From contig CANNVE010000002.1 of assembly GCA_947525975.1 (NCBI GenBank), positions 1 through 64,000 on the forward strand: DNA of 64,000 nt, written 5' to 3'. The DNA is from an uncultured Muribaculaceae bacterium (GTDB taxonomy: Bacteria; Bacteroidota; Bacteroidia; Bacteroidales; Muribaculaceae). How positions within the stretch are numbered: position 1 is the stretch's first letter; each line of letters opens with the position of its first letter. The position numbers and the translations under genes are program-made. Positions 52,900-61,645 of the stretch are shown here, in pieces. A model generated the notes under the pieces. That model searched no databases. It was given only the letters and a program-made list of their open reading frames with translations, and was not told where the DNA came from.

Positions 52900-54639
52900 C
52901 TATTGTCGCGTTAACAAATTATTGGAAGATAAGAATTCCACGAAACGATTAAGAATCATTTCATTTCGTTTGATGATATTATCTTCTGAAAAGTCGGTCA
53001 GCGTATTCGCGAGTTGAACGAGTTCGGCTACATCGGTAGGCTTTTTATCGCCTTTGGATGTCGAAAAGCCTGTGTAATACTTCTTTTTGTCGGCAAAGCG
53101 ATAATCTGACGCCCTGATATTTATTCGCTTTTCGAGCAGTGACTTGTTGCCGAGCAGTTCAATGGTTCGGTCATCTTTGAGCGTGCCTTCCTTTTGCTGT
53201 CGAGATTTTGGGTAGATATGCTCTATGTCGAAATTGCTCTCAAGGCTCAGGAGATCCTGGTCGTTGAAGGTATAGGCCCACCAGGCTATGTAAGCCTTAG
53301 TTACGCTTCGCTGATTAGAGAAGATGTAGTTGGCGAAAATCGAGCGGAAACGCTGCTTGTCAAAAAGGTTTTCAGAGAATGTGACATCCTGATTGTTGAC
53401 AATATTTATCATTGCGGCGAAGACAGGTGTCCTCAACGAATTCACGCCGGGATTAGTAAGGGCGTACCCCCAGATGAAAGCCGTTATTCTGTCGAGAAAT
53501 TCATTGAATTTCTTATCATCAAGATTCCCCTCCGCGTCTTTGTTCTGCATGAAATAGACTGACACAAGATACGTCCACATTCCATTGGGGGCATAGTTAA
53601 GGACAAAGAGCTTTTTTAGGCTGTCCTGGGAAAATCTTTCAGAATCCTGAAGATTGACATCTTGCCAAAATTTAGCGAGAGTCATGAGATTTTGGAGGGT
53701 CTCTTCTCTCTTGAAAATAGCATAGGTGTCACGCTCATAAAATTTTTTCAAAGCTTCGGTGGTGGAACTTTTAATTCCCAGTTTCGCTCTTTCGTAGTAC
53801 ATGTAACGGGTAAACAACTCGTCAAGCGGAGTGCCCGATATGGGATGAAACACATCCGAGGCGATAGTGTCAAGTTCCTTCCAAAGCTCAATAAATTCAG
53901 CCTTCTTGCCTTGTCCCTTGTAAAATTTATAAAACTGAGCCTTGAATATGTCCGCGTCCGAAAGAGGTTTTCCCCTGTCGTTAAGTGTGGAGAAAATGCG
54001 CAAAGCCGAATCTTGAGACTCTGCCTCAATTGGCAGAAGCACACAGTTGTTCAATATCCTGGCCGGCAAATACGGGAAATATGAAGGGTAGTTATTTAGA
54101 AAGTCGAAAATTTGATTTTCGAAGTATCTGAAATTTTGGGCATATCGGCTTTTCATCTTGTCTGCATTGCCATCGCGCAGAATCGCTATGAATTCCTCTT
54201 TGTCATTGTCAGTGGCAACCTCCGAGGCTATTTTCAAATCATCTTTTTGATAAGCTCCAAAATTATTTGCTCTCCACAGGCATTTTTCAATATCTTGTTT
54301 CATGGCCTGAGAGTTCTGGTCTTTCATGTGGGACAATTTATTGTAAAAGGCCCGCAAAAGCAGCATCAGAGTGGTCAAGCGTTGCTGACCATCTATGATT
54401 TCGAGTTTCTTGTCTCCGTTTTTAAAGGTCACAATGGGGCCAAGGAAATATTCATCCTCTTCATTGAACTGATCGCAGTTGTCATTTGGGAAGGAGAACG
54501 TGAATAAATCTTCCCACAGTGTCTTGCATTCAACTTCGCCCCAGGCGTACGGACGCTGATAATCCGGGATAAGAAAACTTGTCTTTGACTCCTGAAAGAG
54601 TCCCTTTACATTCTTTTGATCAACGGTAAGTTTCGACAT
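52900..54639 (-). CDS. DUF262/DUF1524 (GmrSD-like) predicted nuclease
   Basis: 579 residues. The N-terminal DUF262 part has DYQRPYAW near residue 25 and the ParB-like IDGQQRLTTL near residue 80 (nucleotide use and DNA handling in GmrS-type proteins). The C-terminal DUF1524 part has the HNH-like DIEHIYPKSRQ near residue 473 (GmrD-like nuclease). Fused GmrSD-type proteins are NTP-dependent nucleases that attack modified phage DNA. Expression comes from the duplicated promoter cassette at 54669. This is the first gene of the accessory island. Target modification unknown. Confidence 0.88.
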   Translation of the reverse strand: MSKLTVDQKNVKGLFQESKTSFLIPDYQRPYAWGEVECKTLWEDLFTFSFPNDNCDQFNEEDEYFLGPIVTFKNGDKKLEIIDGQQRLTTLMLLLRAFYNKLSHMKDQNSQAMKQDIEKCLWRANNFGAYQKDDLKIASEVATDNDKEEFIAILRDGNADKMKSRYAQNFRYFENQIFDFLNNYPSYFPYLPARILNNCVLLPIEAESQDSALRIFSTLNDRGKPLSDADIFKAQFYKFYKGQGKKAEFIELWKELDTIASDVFHPISGTPLDELFTRYMYYERAKLGIKSSTTEALKKFYERDTYAIFKREETLQNLMTLAKFWQDVNLQDSERFSQDSLKKLFVLNYAPNGMWTYLVSVYFMQNKDAEGNLDDKKFNEFLDRITAFIWGYALTNPGVNSLRTPVFAAMINIVNNQDVTFSENLFDKQRFRSIFANYIFSNQRSVTKAYIAWWAYTFNDQDLLSLESNFDIEHIYPKSRQQKEGTLKDDRTIELLGNKSLLEKRINIRASDYRFADKKKYYTGFSTSKGDKKPTDVAELVQLANTLTDFSEDNIIKRNEMILNRFVEFLSSNNLLTRQ

Positions 54640-54668
54640 ACAGCTTCCTCAATGTTATGGTTAGAATA

Positions 54669-54707
54669 CAAAGTTAGCGATTGTCATACAAATAACCAAA
54701 TCTGATC
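54669..54707 (-). promoter_or_regulatory. promoter cassette copy A, driving the GmrSD-like gene
   Basis: On -: TTTG (54700-54697), 20-nt spacer, TAACTTTG (54676-54669), 30 nt before the ATG at 54639. The 39 bp from 54669 are repeated at 60676 with two mismatches, including both promoter elements. Confidence 0.75.
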
Positions 54708-54739
54708 AGCCGGCCCATGGCGTTTTTTTAACTCCATCG

Positions 54740-54760
54740 CCACGGAAATAATTCCGGTGG
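54740..54760. promoter_or_regulatory. operator-like palindrome of promoter cassette A
   Basis: CCACGGAA-ATAA-TTCCGGTGG is a palindrome with one extra G in the right arm, 40 bp upstream of the -33 element of cassette A. A related palindrome occupies the same relative place in cassette B, so it is probably the binding site of a shared regulator. Confidence 0.5.
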
Positions 54761-54821
54761 TAAAAAAAGTTTGACATAACTGACAACAAATCAGAGCCTG
54801 TGAGAGCCACTCATGAGTTAA

Positions 54822-55544
54822 ACTTCAGTTCGTGATCATTGCTCAAAAACAGTTGGCTGCACCGTCGCGCAGGTGCGCAAGACCAAGTTCGAGGCCACCG
54901 ACTACGATGAGGCGATGCGCCTGGGCAGCGAGGCCCTCCGGCGCGACGCCAAGGGCATGTTCCGCTTCAACCCCGGCAAGGAGGGAAAGTCCGTCCCGGA
55001 CTACAACCCCTATACGATCCGAAAGTGCAAGAATTGTGATGTCGCCAAGGGAAAAGGAACCCTTGCAAGGCTCACTCCTCCCGACAGCCAGCTCTGCCAG
55101 GCCTGCGTAAGACTGCATGAATTGGCTGAAAAAGAGACGGAGTCCAGATTGGAGCGCATAGAACAGACCGAAGCAAAAGACAAGGCTCTGGAATGGGCGC
55201 GGAAACATTTGCCCAAAGTATAGCAACCAAATGGCGATATTGCATTTCGGGACACAGTAACCATTGATTCTTGTGGCGATGAGATCATAGTAAGCCAAAA
55301 GTTTATTACTGAGTCATTCTCAAAATGCATTGGTAAAAGACGAGCCGCAGACACAATGGAATTAGCCACAAAGGTTCATGAATGGCTTCCTAAGGCAGTA
55401 TGTGTAGATCCGCATGAGGTCGGTCGGCACCACGCTTATTCATTTAGGGTCTATGAAATCGAATATAATGGTGCCAAAATCAGATTTAAGGCAAAGGAGA
55501 CCGAGGGCTTAATTCTCCATATAATGAGGATTATAAAAGATTAA
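54822..55544 (+). pseudogene. phage-head-protein-like C-terminal fragment with in-frame TAG
   Basis: One frame stays open from 54822 to 55544 except for a TAG at 55221. Upstream: EATDYDEAMRLGSEALRR, FNPGKEG, DYNPYT, and two CxxC pairs (KCKNC, LCQAC). Downstream: KVHEWLPKAV, HHAYSFRVYE and NGAKIRFKAKE, a pattern like the nuclease-like tails of phage minor-head or polyvalent proteins. It has no ATG start, so the N-terminus is lost. The first half is distinctly GC-rich compared with the flanks. Calling it as two separate small genes (GTG 54873-55223 and ATG 55356-55544) is the alternative. Function is not retained or not provable. Confidence 0.5.
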
Positions 55545-55676
55545 GGATTAAGTCCACCGCCCGTAGCCTGCATCCTTTCGGACCGACATGTGAGAAGCAT
55601 CACTTAATCCTCACCACAAAGATAACGCTTATTTTTCAATTCCTGGCAATAATCGCTGATTTTTTGAAGCATTAAA

Positions 55677-55726
55677 TGAAAGGCGAGGCTGGAGGGCGTC
55701 CATGAGCGCCCATCCGCCTCGCTTTT
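55677..55726. terminator. bidirectional terminator
   Basis: Two-tier hairpin, AGGCGAGGC / GCCTCGC with an inner GGGCG / CGCCC, followed by CTTTT on + and by a CTTTCATTT tail on -. It lies between the phage-like fragment and the 55730 gene. The remaining bases 55545-55676 hold no gene. Confidence 0.75.
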
Positions 55727-55729
55727 GCC

Positions 55730-55966
55730 TTAATGTGTCGCGGCTACAGGGCCATGCCGTGGCTGTCCTTTAGTATCGCATAGTATCGCGCGCACCAGAG
55801 CCACGAGTAAATAGACATTTTCGCCGTCCGTGCCGTTGAAGGCTTCGCCCTTGCCGACTTTGTTCCCATAGGCCTCCAAGGCGTCAAGCAGCGCCCTTAC
55901 GATCTCATCGCCATACCCGTCCCTGAACAGAGACATGAGGCTTGGCATATCCGCAGAGGCATTCAT
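55730..55966 (-). CDS. small hypothetical protein coupled to the DUF1848 gene
   Basis: 78 residues, acidic and helical (LMSLFRDGYGDEIVRALLDALEAYG), no recognised domain. Its ATG overlaps the DUF1848 stop by 4 bp (ATGA), which supports real translation and coupling. It ends just before a terminator. Function unknown. Confidence 0.55.
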   Translation of the reverse strand: MNASADMPSLMSLFRDGYGDEIVRALLDALEAYGNKVGKGEAFNGTDGENVYLLVALVRAILCDTKGQPRHGPVAATH

Positions 55967-56907
55967 GGCCGAGCCTCCTTTCCGTTATTGTATCTTTGTT
56001 TCTGTGCTGATGTAGGTGTGTTTGTTGCATAGCAATATAGGCATCCGTGAGTGCAGGTGTTGTATTGGCCGATGTCTTTACTGAGGATGCAACCGCAGGC
56101 TTGGCGTTGCCCCTTATCTTTATTGGCTCCGAAAAGCCACATTTGAAGCGCAGGGTCATCCGGTGCGAGTCGAGAGATTAAATCGGGGTCAATGCAGTGA
56201 TTGTGCCCTATGCCGTATAGTGATAGATCAATCTTCTCGGCGCATGTTGCCAACTGCATCGGAAGATGCAAGTCGTGAAGCGTTCCAGCAAATCCTAACA
56301 TTTTAGATTCAGTCCACTCCCGGTAATTGATGCCGGCATTGCGTAGGTTGGCACCGACTTTCTTATATCCGGCAATATCGGCGAAGCTGAACACAAGTTT
56401 CTCAGTGTAGCCATTCAACTCGGATGCAATTCGTTGAATCTTTCCGAGTAGTTCATCGATGCCGATTTTATCCGTCAAAATCAAAGGGTCGAATCTCCAC
56501 ACGGCACTCCCGAGTCCGTAGGTATCAACAATTCGTTTGAAAATATCAATGCGTGCATCAAGTTTGGGAACATTTACCTCGAGTCCTTCATGCTCGTAAT
56601 CATTGAGAGTATATTGGATGTAGAATCCGATACCTTTATCTTTGAGCCGTGGCAACAAGGGTAACATCGGTGCCGGATTCTTTGACCAGAAGACAATGAA
56701 ACGGGTATTGGCAAAACTCACATACGAATCTTTGCCATTGTATGGATTTCTCCATACACAATACCCCTTGTCAAGCCTATCGAAGAACCACCGAGAGAAG
56801 AAGGCCGGTAAGTCGGTGGCCCGACTCGCGGACACAATCATCGGAGCGAGTGCCCTGACACGCTCGCCCGCTTCATTTAGCATCTCGATATGCCCGTGAG
56901 TTTTCAT
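55963..56907 (-). CDS. DUF1848 family protein, predicted iron-sulfur enzyme
   Basis: 314 residues. N-terminal IVSASRATDLPAFFS and RNP, middle VFWSKNPAPMLP, and a C-terminal cysteine cluster (ACGC, DIGQYNTCTHGCLYCYA) as in the DUF1848 family, which resembles radical-SAM-like and photolyase-related proteins. The CxxxCxxC-like cluster suggests an iron-sulfur cofactor. Function unknown; members often travel on mobile islands. The start at 56907 gives a 5' region with no close neighbour. Confidence 0.85.
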   Translation of the reverse strand: MKTHGHIEMLNEAGERVRALAPMIVSASRATDLPAFFSRWFFDRLDKGYCVWRNPYNGKDSYVSFANTRFIVFWSKNPAPMLPLLPRLKDKGIGFYIQYTLNDYEHEGLEVNVPKLDARIDIFKRIVDTYGLGSAVWRFDPLILTDKIGIDELLGKIQRIASELNGYTEKLVFSFADIAGYKKVGANLRNAGINYREWTESKMLGFAGTLHDLHLPMQLATCAEKIDLSLYGIGHNHCIDPDLISRLAPDDPALQMWLFGANKDKGQRQACGCILSKDIGQYNTCTHGCLYCYATNTPTSAQKQRYNNGKEARP

Positions 56908-57024
56908 TGCTCAATTGAATTAATAATGTAAAATTAGTCTGCGATGGTACCAAATTCTTACATTGTTATGTTAATAAATGAAAAACACAAATAAGGTCGT
57001 CTCAATAGATTTGTTTAATGTGAT

Positions 57025-57946
57025 TTATTCCAGCCATTTATCTATCCTTGGCGCAAACATCTCGATGTCGCGTTGGGGTATGCCGATTTTACCGGCGACA
57101 GAGCGCCATGGATTCATTGCGGTTTTGACTTCATTTATGATTGACTTCGTTCTCTAATCCTGCAACATATACTCTCCTCTTCCCACTCCCGTCGCGGTCG
57201 AACCGTATGGAAAGAAGAATGTGGTATTCTTCGCCCATAATAGTCCGTGTCTCCGCCACATTTATACCCGCTTTCTTGGCCATGACGTGACAGAATTGTT
57301 CCCACAAAGCTACATCGTAATCATCTTTCCTTGAAGGAAATTTTGCTATGGTCAACCTGCCGTCTTCATCAATTACGGAAGCCTTGGGAAGAGCGCCGCC
57401 TAAAGACGTGCCGGGGTGGAGAAGCTGTATTATCCATTTCTTCTCCGGTAAAATATGCTTCTCTTCACTGGCTTCAATTTCATGTGCGGCGTGCATTAAC
57501 TCCCTTACATTTGCCAATGGGGGCGCTCGCAAAGATTCCTCACAATTTATGAATTTCCCATCTCGATTTTCCGCAAAACGGAAACCTCCAATTCGTGAAG
57601 CATCATCAATGCCAACAAGATAGTCGAACGAAGTCAACTGACTAACAGGCCGTTTTTCATCTGTCGCGGCGATTTGTTCCCTGCGATTCAACAGCGTGCG
57701 CCCCCAACGGTCGGGCAGTGCATCTGAAAAGCATGAGAAAATATCGTTTCCGGGACGAGAATATTGAAGCCCCGAATAATTCTGCAAATCATCTGACAGA
57801 AAAATATCACGATACTTGGTAAGCCATTCTTTATCAAAAGCAAAGCCATAAGTCTCGCTACCTCTTACCGAGTCATACGACAATTTTCCAATCAACCGAG
57901 GAGCATCAAGCCAATCAAAATCGGCATAAACAAATAACTTCTTCAT
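57025..57946 (-). pseudogene. hipA: hipA toxin kinase, internally deleted and frameshifted
   Basis: The open frame 57131-57946 encodes the first 260 or so residues of a HipA-like kinase (LFVYADFDWLDAPRLIG, then GTSLGGALPKASV and RFDRDGSGKRRVYVAG) before running to a stop. About 30 codons further, in another frame, the - strand reads NPWRSVAGKIGIPQRDIE...RIDKWLE to a stop at 57025, the typical HipA C-terminus. The section between, about 120 residues holding the catalytic and metal-binding loops, is missing. The protein cannot be an active kinase. It begins just after hipB. Confidence 0.75.
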
Positions 57947-57949
57947 CGT

Positions 57950-58270
57950 TTATTCTTTTTTTGAGGCTCTTTGCCTGTGCTTTAAGTTTAAGTCTTGCAA
58001 GGTACGACCGAGTGGATCTTCTTTAGCTATCAGCAGAAGATCATCGTCGAGTTGGAGAGCATAGAGTACACGGGCATAGATTCCGATTGAAACAGTTGGA
58101 GACCCTTTTTCAATGCGGTTAATCGTCAGGGGTGAGCACGCTGCCCGCTCTGCTACCTGAGTTATTGACAGGTTGCGGCGAAGCCGGGCAAGCATTATCT
58201 GCTCTCCCATAATCGCCATTTTTTGCTCCAACTTTCGGGGCAATTTTGTGCCTATAGTACTCTTTGCCAT
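57950..58270 (-). CDS. hipB: HipB-like XRE-family antitoxin/repressor
   Basis: 106 residues from the ATG at 58270 (a TTG 6 bases upstream would extend it). XRE helix-turn-helix about residues 25-80: LRRNLSITQVAERAACSPLTINRIEKGSPTVS-type pattern, written here in two parts: SITQVAERAACSP and TINRIEKGSP. It would repress its own promoter and bind HipA. It is intact although its HipA partner is broken, so it is now an orphan repressor. A palindrome lies just upstream. Confidence 0.85.
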   Translation of the reverse strand: MAKSTIGTKLPRKLEQKMAIMGEQIMLARLRRNLSITQVAERAACSPLTINRIEKGSPTVSIGIYARVLYALQLDDDLLLIAKEDPLGRTLQDLNLKHRQRASKKE

Positions 58271-58298
58271 ACTCAATCTATCTTTTAATGGTGTAAAG

Positions 58299-58318
58299 AT
58301 AATAAAAATAGTTATTAT
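58299..58318. promoter_or_regulatory. candidate HipB operator
   Basis: ATAATAA (58299-58305) and TTATTAT (58312-58318), a perfect 7-bp inverted repeat with a 6-nt spacer, overlaps the likely - strand promoter (TATCTTTA at about 58302-58295) just before hipB. Confidence 0.5.
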
Positions 58319-58385
58319 ATGATATATTGAGGGTATTGAAGTAGTTTTCAGAACGGTTATTACTCAGTGCACTTTTTAGTAAAAA

Positions 58386-59324
58386 CTATTTCAGTGTGAT
58401 GCTGTTGGCGGTGTCGCGTTTCTTTTGGTTTACGACTTCTGCGTAGATCTGTGTCGTTCTGACGCTGCGGTGAGTAAGCGTCTTCGATACGACATATACA
58501 TCAATACCCAATGAGATAAGGATGGTGGCGAATGAGTGGCGTAAGCAGTGGAACGACAACTTTTTTGTTATCCCCGCTGACTTCACCCAATTCTTGAAAG
58601 CATGTTGAGCCATTGAACGTTTGAAGCCATTGAAAACAAGACTGTTACCTCGTTCACTACAATATTGCAGTGCTTCTTCACTGATTGGGAGTGTGGCCTC
58701 GGTTTCTGTTTTCTCAGTACAGAGTCTGATGCAGTGACCTCCGTCGGGACTTCGCTCGATATTCTCCCATTTGAGTTGAAGAAGGTCACTGAGGCGCAAG
58801 CCGGTGAATAGTCCGAACATAGAGGCTCGCTTCAACACTGGAATGTCGCATTGAGAGTTTGCGAGAATCTTCATCTCCTCCAATGTGATATACTCCTTCT
58901 TGACCTCCTGCTATTTGAGTCCATCAAGAAAATCGTTGACATTTTCAAGCAGAAGCTTCTCCTTGTATGCCATCTTCAAAAGGCAACGGAATGTTGACCA
59001 ATACCCGGCGGCAGAGTTAGCCGACAGTGGTATCTTCTTTTCCGGATAGCGTAGTGAATGGGCTATGAGAAGATAGTCAAGGAAGTCCTCGCACAGGCTC
59101 ACGGTGACATCTCCGAAAGTGCATTGACCTCCGGTGAAGTTCTTGAAATGGAGATATACACTCATCCATTTGTCATACTTGCTCTTGGCTTTCTTCTCAA
59201 AGTAGGCAATAAAATCTTGCTTCTGCTTTGTCTTGTCGAGAAAACCAAACTGTTCATTTATCAGACTCTGGTATCGGATGCAACGGATATCGAGGGAGAA
59301 CAATAGAGTCCGAATGCTCTCCAA
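58386..59324 (-). pseudogene. tyrosine recombinase (integrase) with one in-frame TAG
   Basis: A single frame from TTG 59324 to 58386, interrupted only by TAG at 58913-58911. Upstream half: core-binding domain (FIAYFEKKAKSKYDKW, GYWSTFRCLLKMAYKEKLL, NVNDFLDG). Downstream half: catalytic domain with Arg in GLRLSD, His-x-x-Arg in HCLRH, His in LTHRS and the nucleophile Tyr in IYAEV, all present. Length without the stop is 312 codons. The arm-binding domain typical of these integrases is missing at the N-terminus. The frame overlaps the 3' end of the HTH gene by about 26 bases if the open frame upstream counts. It would mobilise the island if read through. Confidence 0.8.
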
Positions 59325-59349
59325 TGTATCTCCAAACCGTCTCCAGCTG

Positions 59350-60249
59350 CTATATCTCCGGTGATTTCAAGAGATTATCCAATTCACTCCGGAGAATATG
59401 AGTGTACTTGCCCTTCTTAACACGGGTGATGTTATGATACTTCAGATAGTGGTGCAGCTGGTCGCGTGTCAGCCCATATTTCTCCATCGCTTCCGGGTAT
59501 GTATAATACTCCGGTTCTTTCGGCTCGGCTATGCCTTTGGCTAAATCGAAATGATATTTGGAATAGAATGTAGCTGCACCGACTTTCTTCTTGGGGATGG
59601 CCTCCTTTGATACCAGGCAGTATATTGCCGGTAATGTCATCCCATATCGCGCCTGAATCTCAGCCGCAGTGTACCACTCAGATATTTCATCAGTGGACTG
59701 TTGTTTTGCGAAGTAAGCGTGAACATGCTTCCGGCTCCAAAGGGTCTTGCCACGTTGCTGAGTCTTCGGCCACTTCTCCCTCTTGGCTATCTCATAGAGC
59801 CTCGAATTGGATATGCCATACTTTTCCTGCACCTCCTTCGATGTGTAAAACTCGGTGATAGGTGTGGGTACTTTTGTCTCTGTCACTTGCTCAACTCTGA
59901 GAATGTCAAACAAAGCATCAATGTCTGCCCGCCTGATGAGAGTCTTCCTTTTCAGTTTCCAAACTTTCACTGCACCTTGATTGATATAGTTGTAGATTGT
60001 CATGTGACAAACTCCAAGAAGTTTTGCTGCTTGGGTCGGTGTCAAGAACTCTTGTCTTGCCACTTCTGCTCGACCCGACTGCTGATGCTCGTATTCCTGC
60101 TGATAGGATTCAAGCCGAGATTGACGTTTTAGCTCTTTGTATGCCAGCCCCGAACACCGGTGGCTACAGTACTTTGTTGATGTCTAGCGAGCGATGAACT
60201 CATTGCCACACCATCGGCACTTCTTTTTGATTTCAATATTACTGCTCAT
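59350..60249 (-). pseudogene. multi-HTH excisionase-like protein with one in-frame TAG
   Basis: One frame from ATG 60249 to the TAG ending at 59350, interrupted by an in-frame TAG at 60186-60184. The first 35 codons form a zinc ribbon (KCRWCGNEF, then YCSHRC) split by the TAG. After it come three or four helix-turn-helix (excisionase/MerR-like HTH_17) modules: TPTQAAKLLGVCHMTIYNYI, SKEVQEKYGISNSRLYEIA, TAAEIQARYGMTLPAIYCLV and TYPEAMEKYGLTRDQLHHYL. It is the usual partner of the adjacent integrase. Without read-through, a protein starting at ATG 60060 or so (about 237 residues) keeps the HTH modules. Confidence 0.75.
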
Positions 60250-60267
60250 TCATATAGCGTTTTGGTG

Positions 60268-60331
60268 GTTATTTCGCCAGTTATTTCGCCGAAAGTGTAT
60301 ATGGGCGTAAACCGACGTAAATCTACGTAAA
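60268..60331. repeat. tandem and phased short repeats upstream of the HTH gene
   Basis: GTTATTTCGCC occurs twice, 12 bp apart (60268-60278, 60280-60290). Then RCGTAAA occurs three times exactly 10 bp apart (60305, 60315, 60325). One-turn phasing suggests a protein-DNA array, possibly for the multi-HTH protein or the integrase. Confidence 0.45.
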
Positions 60332-60444
60332 CATCGTCCATAACCTTTCGTTGTCCGATTGCGGCTCATGGCTATTTGCTACAAATCGGGCACAAAAAAG
60401 CAGGTGAAAAGGGGTGAAAAGTGGTTTTATTGAGCAGTAAGCAC

Positions 60445-60477
60445 GAAAAAAGTCGCCCGATAATGAGCGACTTTTCA
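60445..60477 (-). terminator. rho-independent terminator
   Basis: AGTCGC (60451-60456) pairs with GCGACT (60467-60472), extended by A and T runs on both sides. On - it ends in six T. The rest of 60250-60782 has no convincing gene; the ORF at 60323-60568 looks like chance. Confidence 0.75.
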
Positions 60478-60672
60478 ATAGTTTATGCCATTTATCACCA
60501 AAAGGTGACTGCCGATGCAGTTTGGGAAGGGGTTTAAGTGTCAAGCGTTTGCGGTTTAACCGGTTCAAGCCAACTCGCAGAAAGTGGCAGAAAGTGAACG
60601 CAGTAGCAATTTCAACATATCCGAGGCTGTCTCAGTTCCATTATGTGCAACCATATCAGTTGCTTATTTCAA
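60446..60672 (-). ncRNA. candidate small RNA from promoter cassette B
   Basis: A canonical - strand promoter (cassette B) starts near 60672 and a strong terminator ends near 60446, with no protein-coding gene between except a possible 29-codon reading frame beginning near 60654. It is either a small RNA of about 225 nt or the remnant of a deleted gene's leader. Confidence 0.4.
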
Positions 60673-60675
60673 TTG

Positions 60676-60714
60676 CAAAGTTAGCGATTGTCAGACAAAT
60701 AACCAAATTTGATC
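60676..60714 (-). promoter_or_regulatory. promoter cassette copy B
   Basis: On -: TTTG (60707-60704), 20-nt spacer, TAACTTTG (60683-60676). It matches cassette A at 54669-54707 over 39 bp with two mismatches. It lies downstream of the second Fic gene and points away from it into a gene-free stretch. Confidence 0.75.
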
Positions 60715-60742
60715 TAGCAACTTAGAGAGTTTTTGACTTTTA

Positions 60743-60769
60743 TTACCACAGTAATAATTACGGAGGTAA
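60743..60769. promoter_or_regulatory. operator-like palindrome of promoter cassette B
   Basis: TTACC-N-C-N-GTAA-TAA-TTAC-N-G-N-GGTAA: outer TTACC/GGTAA (60743-60747, 60765-60769) and inner GTAA/TTAC arms. It is placed like the palindrome of cassette A, about 36 bp upstream of the -33 element. Confidence 0.5.
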
Positions 60770-60782
60770 TAAAATTTGACAG

Positions 60783-61645
60783 TTATTCCTCTTCGTAGTA
60801 ATATGAGTAGTCGATGCCTTTCATGAACATCTCGCGGTCAGCAATACGATCGGTGAGAGCCGGTCTGATAAGATTCTTGATTGAAGCGGAATCTACCACG
60901 CTTGCAACCATAGCATCCATATATTCCGATTTACCTACCTTACTCCAGTCGACACAAAGTTTTAATGACCTTTTCAGCATCATATCGAGCCAGATACGTG
61001 TGCTACGACCATTGCCCTCCATAAATGGATGAGCCACGTTCATCTCCACATACTTGTCCATAATCTCATCGAATGTAGTTTCCGGCATCCTCTCAATAGT
61101 GGACAGCGAAGTAGGTAGATACTGCACCATAGCAAACTGAAAACCACCCTTGGCAATATTCTTAGTACGTATCTTACCGGCAAAGTCATATAATCCACCG
61201 AAGAGATATGAATGAATTTGCAGATCCATTACTGTTCCTACCTCAATGGTCGACATCAACGAACTATCCCACAACTCGTATGCCTTATCACGACTTTTAT
61301 TGTCAAGCTGGTCTTCTCCCGTGATTAGCCATTTCGCAAACGCCATTGCATTTCGGCTTGGGGTGGCATCAATGAGAGAAAGTATGTCTGCTTGCGAGAG
61401 GCAATCTGTAAGATAACGTTTCCCGTCAGCAGTAGCATCTTCAGTTGGTTACATTTTGTAACCAACTCGTTTCCATCTTTTGCCAGACGGTGCTTCATCA
61501 CTTTCCAGTAATTGCGTGGATTCTTGCTTTCAGTGAGAATTGCAATAACATCTACTACCGAGAAAAGCCACTGAGAGTTAACGCTGTCCCATGCTGCACG
61601 CACTTCGCGGTCATTGAAAAATCGTATTGATATTTTGTCGTTCAT
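60783..61645 (-). pseudogene. Bro-N/Fic fusion gene with one frameshift
   Basis: ATG 61645 opens MNDKISIRFFNDREVRAAWD, a Bro-N-like DNA-binding N-terminus (about 70 codons). At about 61435-61445 a one-base change shifts the frame: the first frame ends at 61325, while the next frame continues KRYLTDCLSQADILSLIDA...NAMAFAKW into a Fic domain with the complete motif HPFMEGNGRSTRIW and ends at 60783. The frame-2 part alone is open from ATG 61346 (187 residues). Fic proteins transfer AMP to target proteins. The unbroken form would be a 287-residue Bro-N/Fic fusion. Downstream of the first Fic gene, overlapping it by 4 bp. Confidence 0.8.

Noticed and set aside
54822-60249. TAG codons as proof of genetic-code recoding in this organism
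   Set aside because: Intact genes in the window end in TAG, so the host code is standard; simple decay explains the data equally well.
60323-60568. 81-codon - strand frame
   Set aside because: Basic, low-complexity translation overlapping a terminator hairpin.
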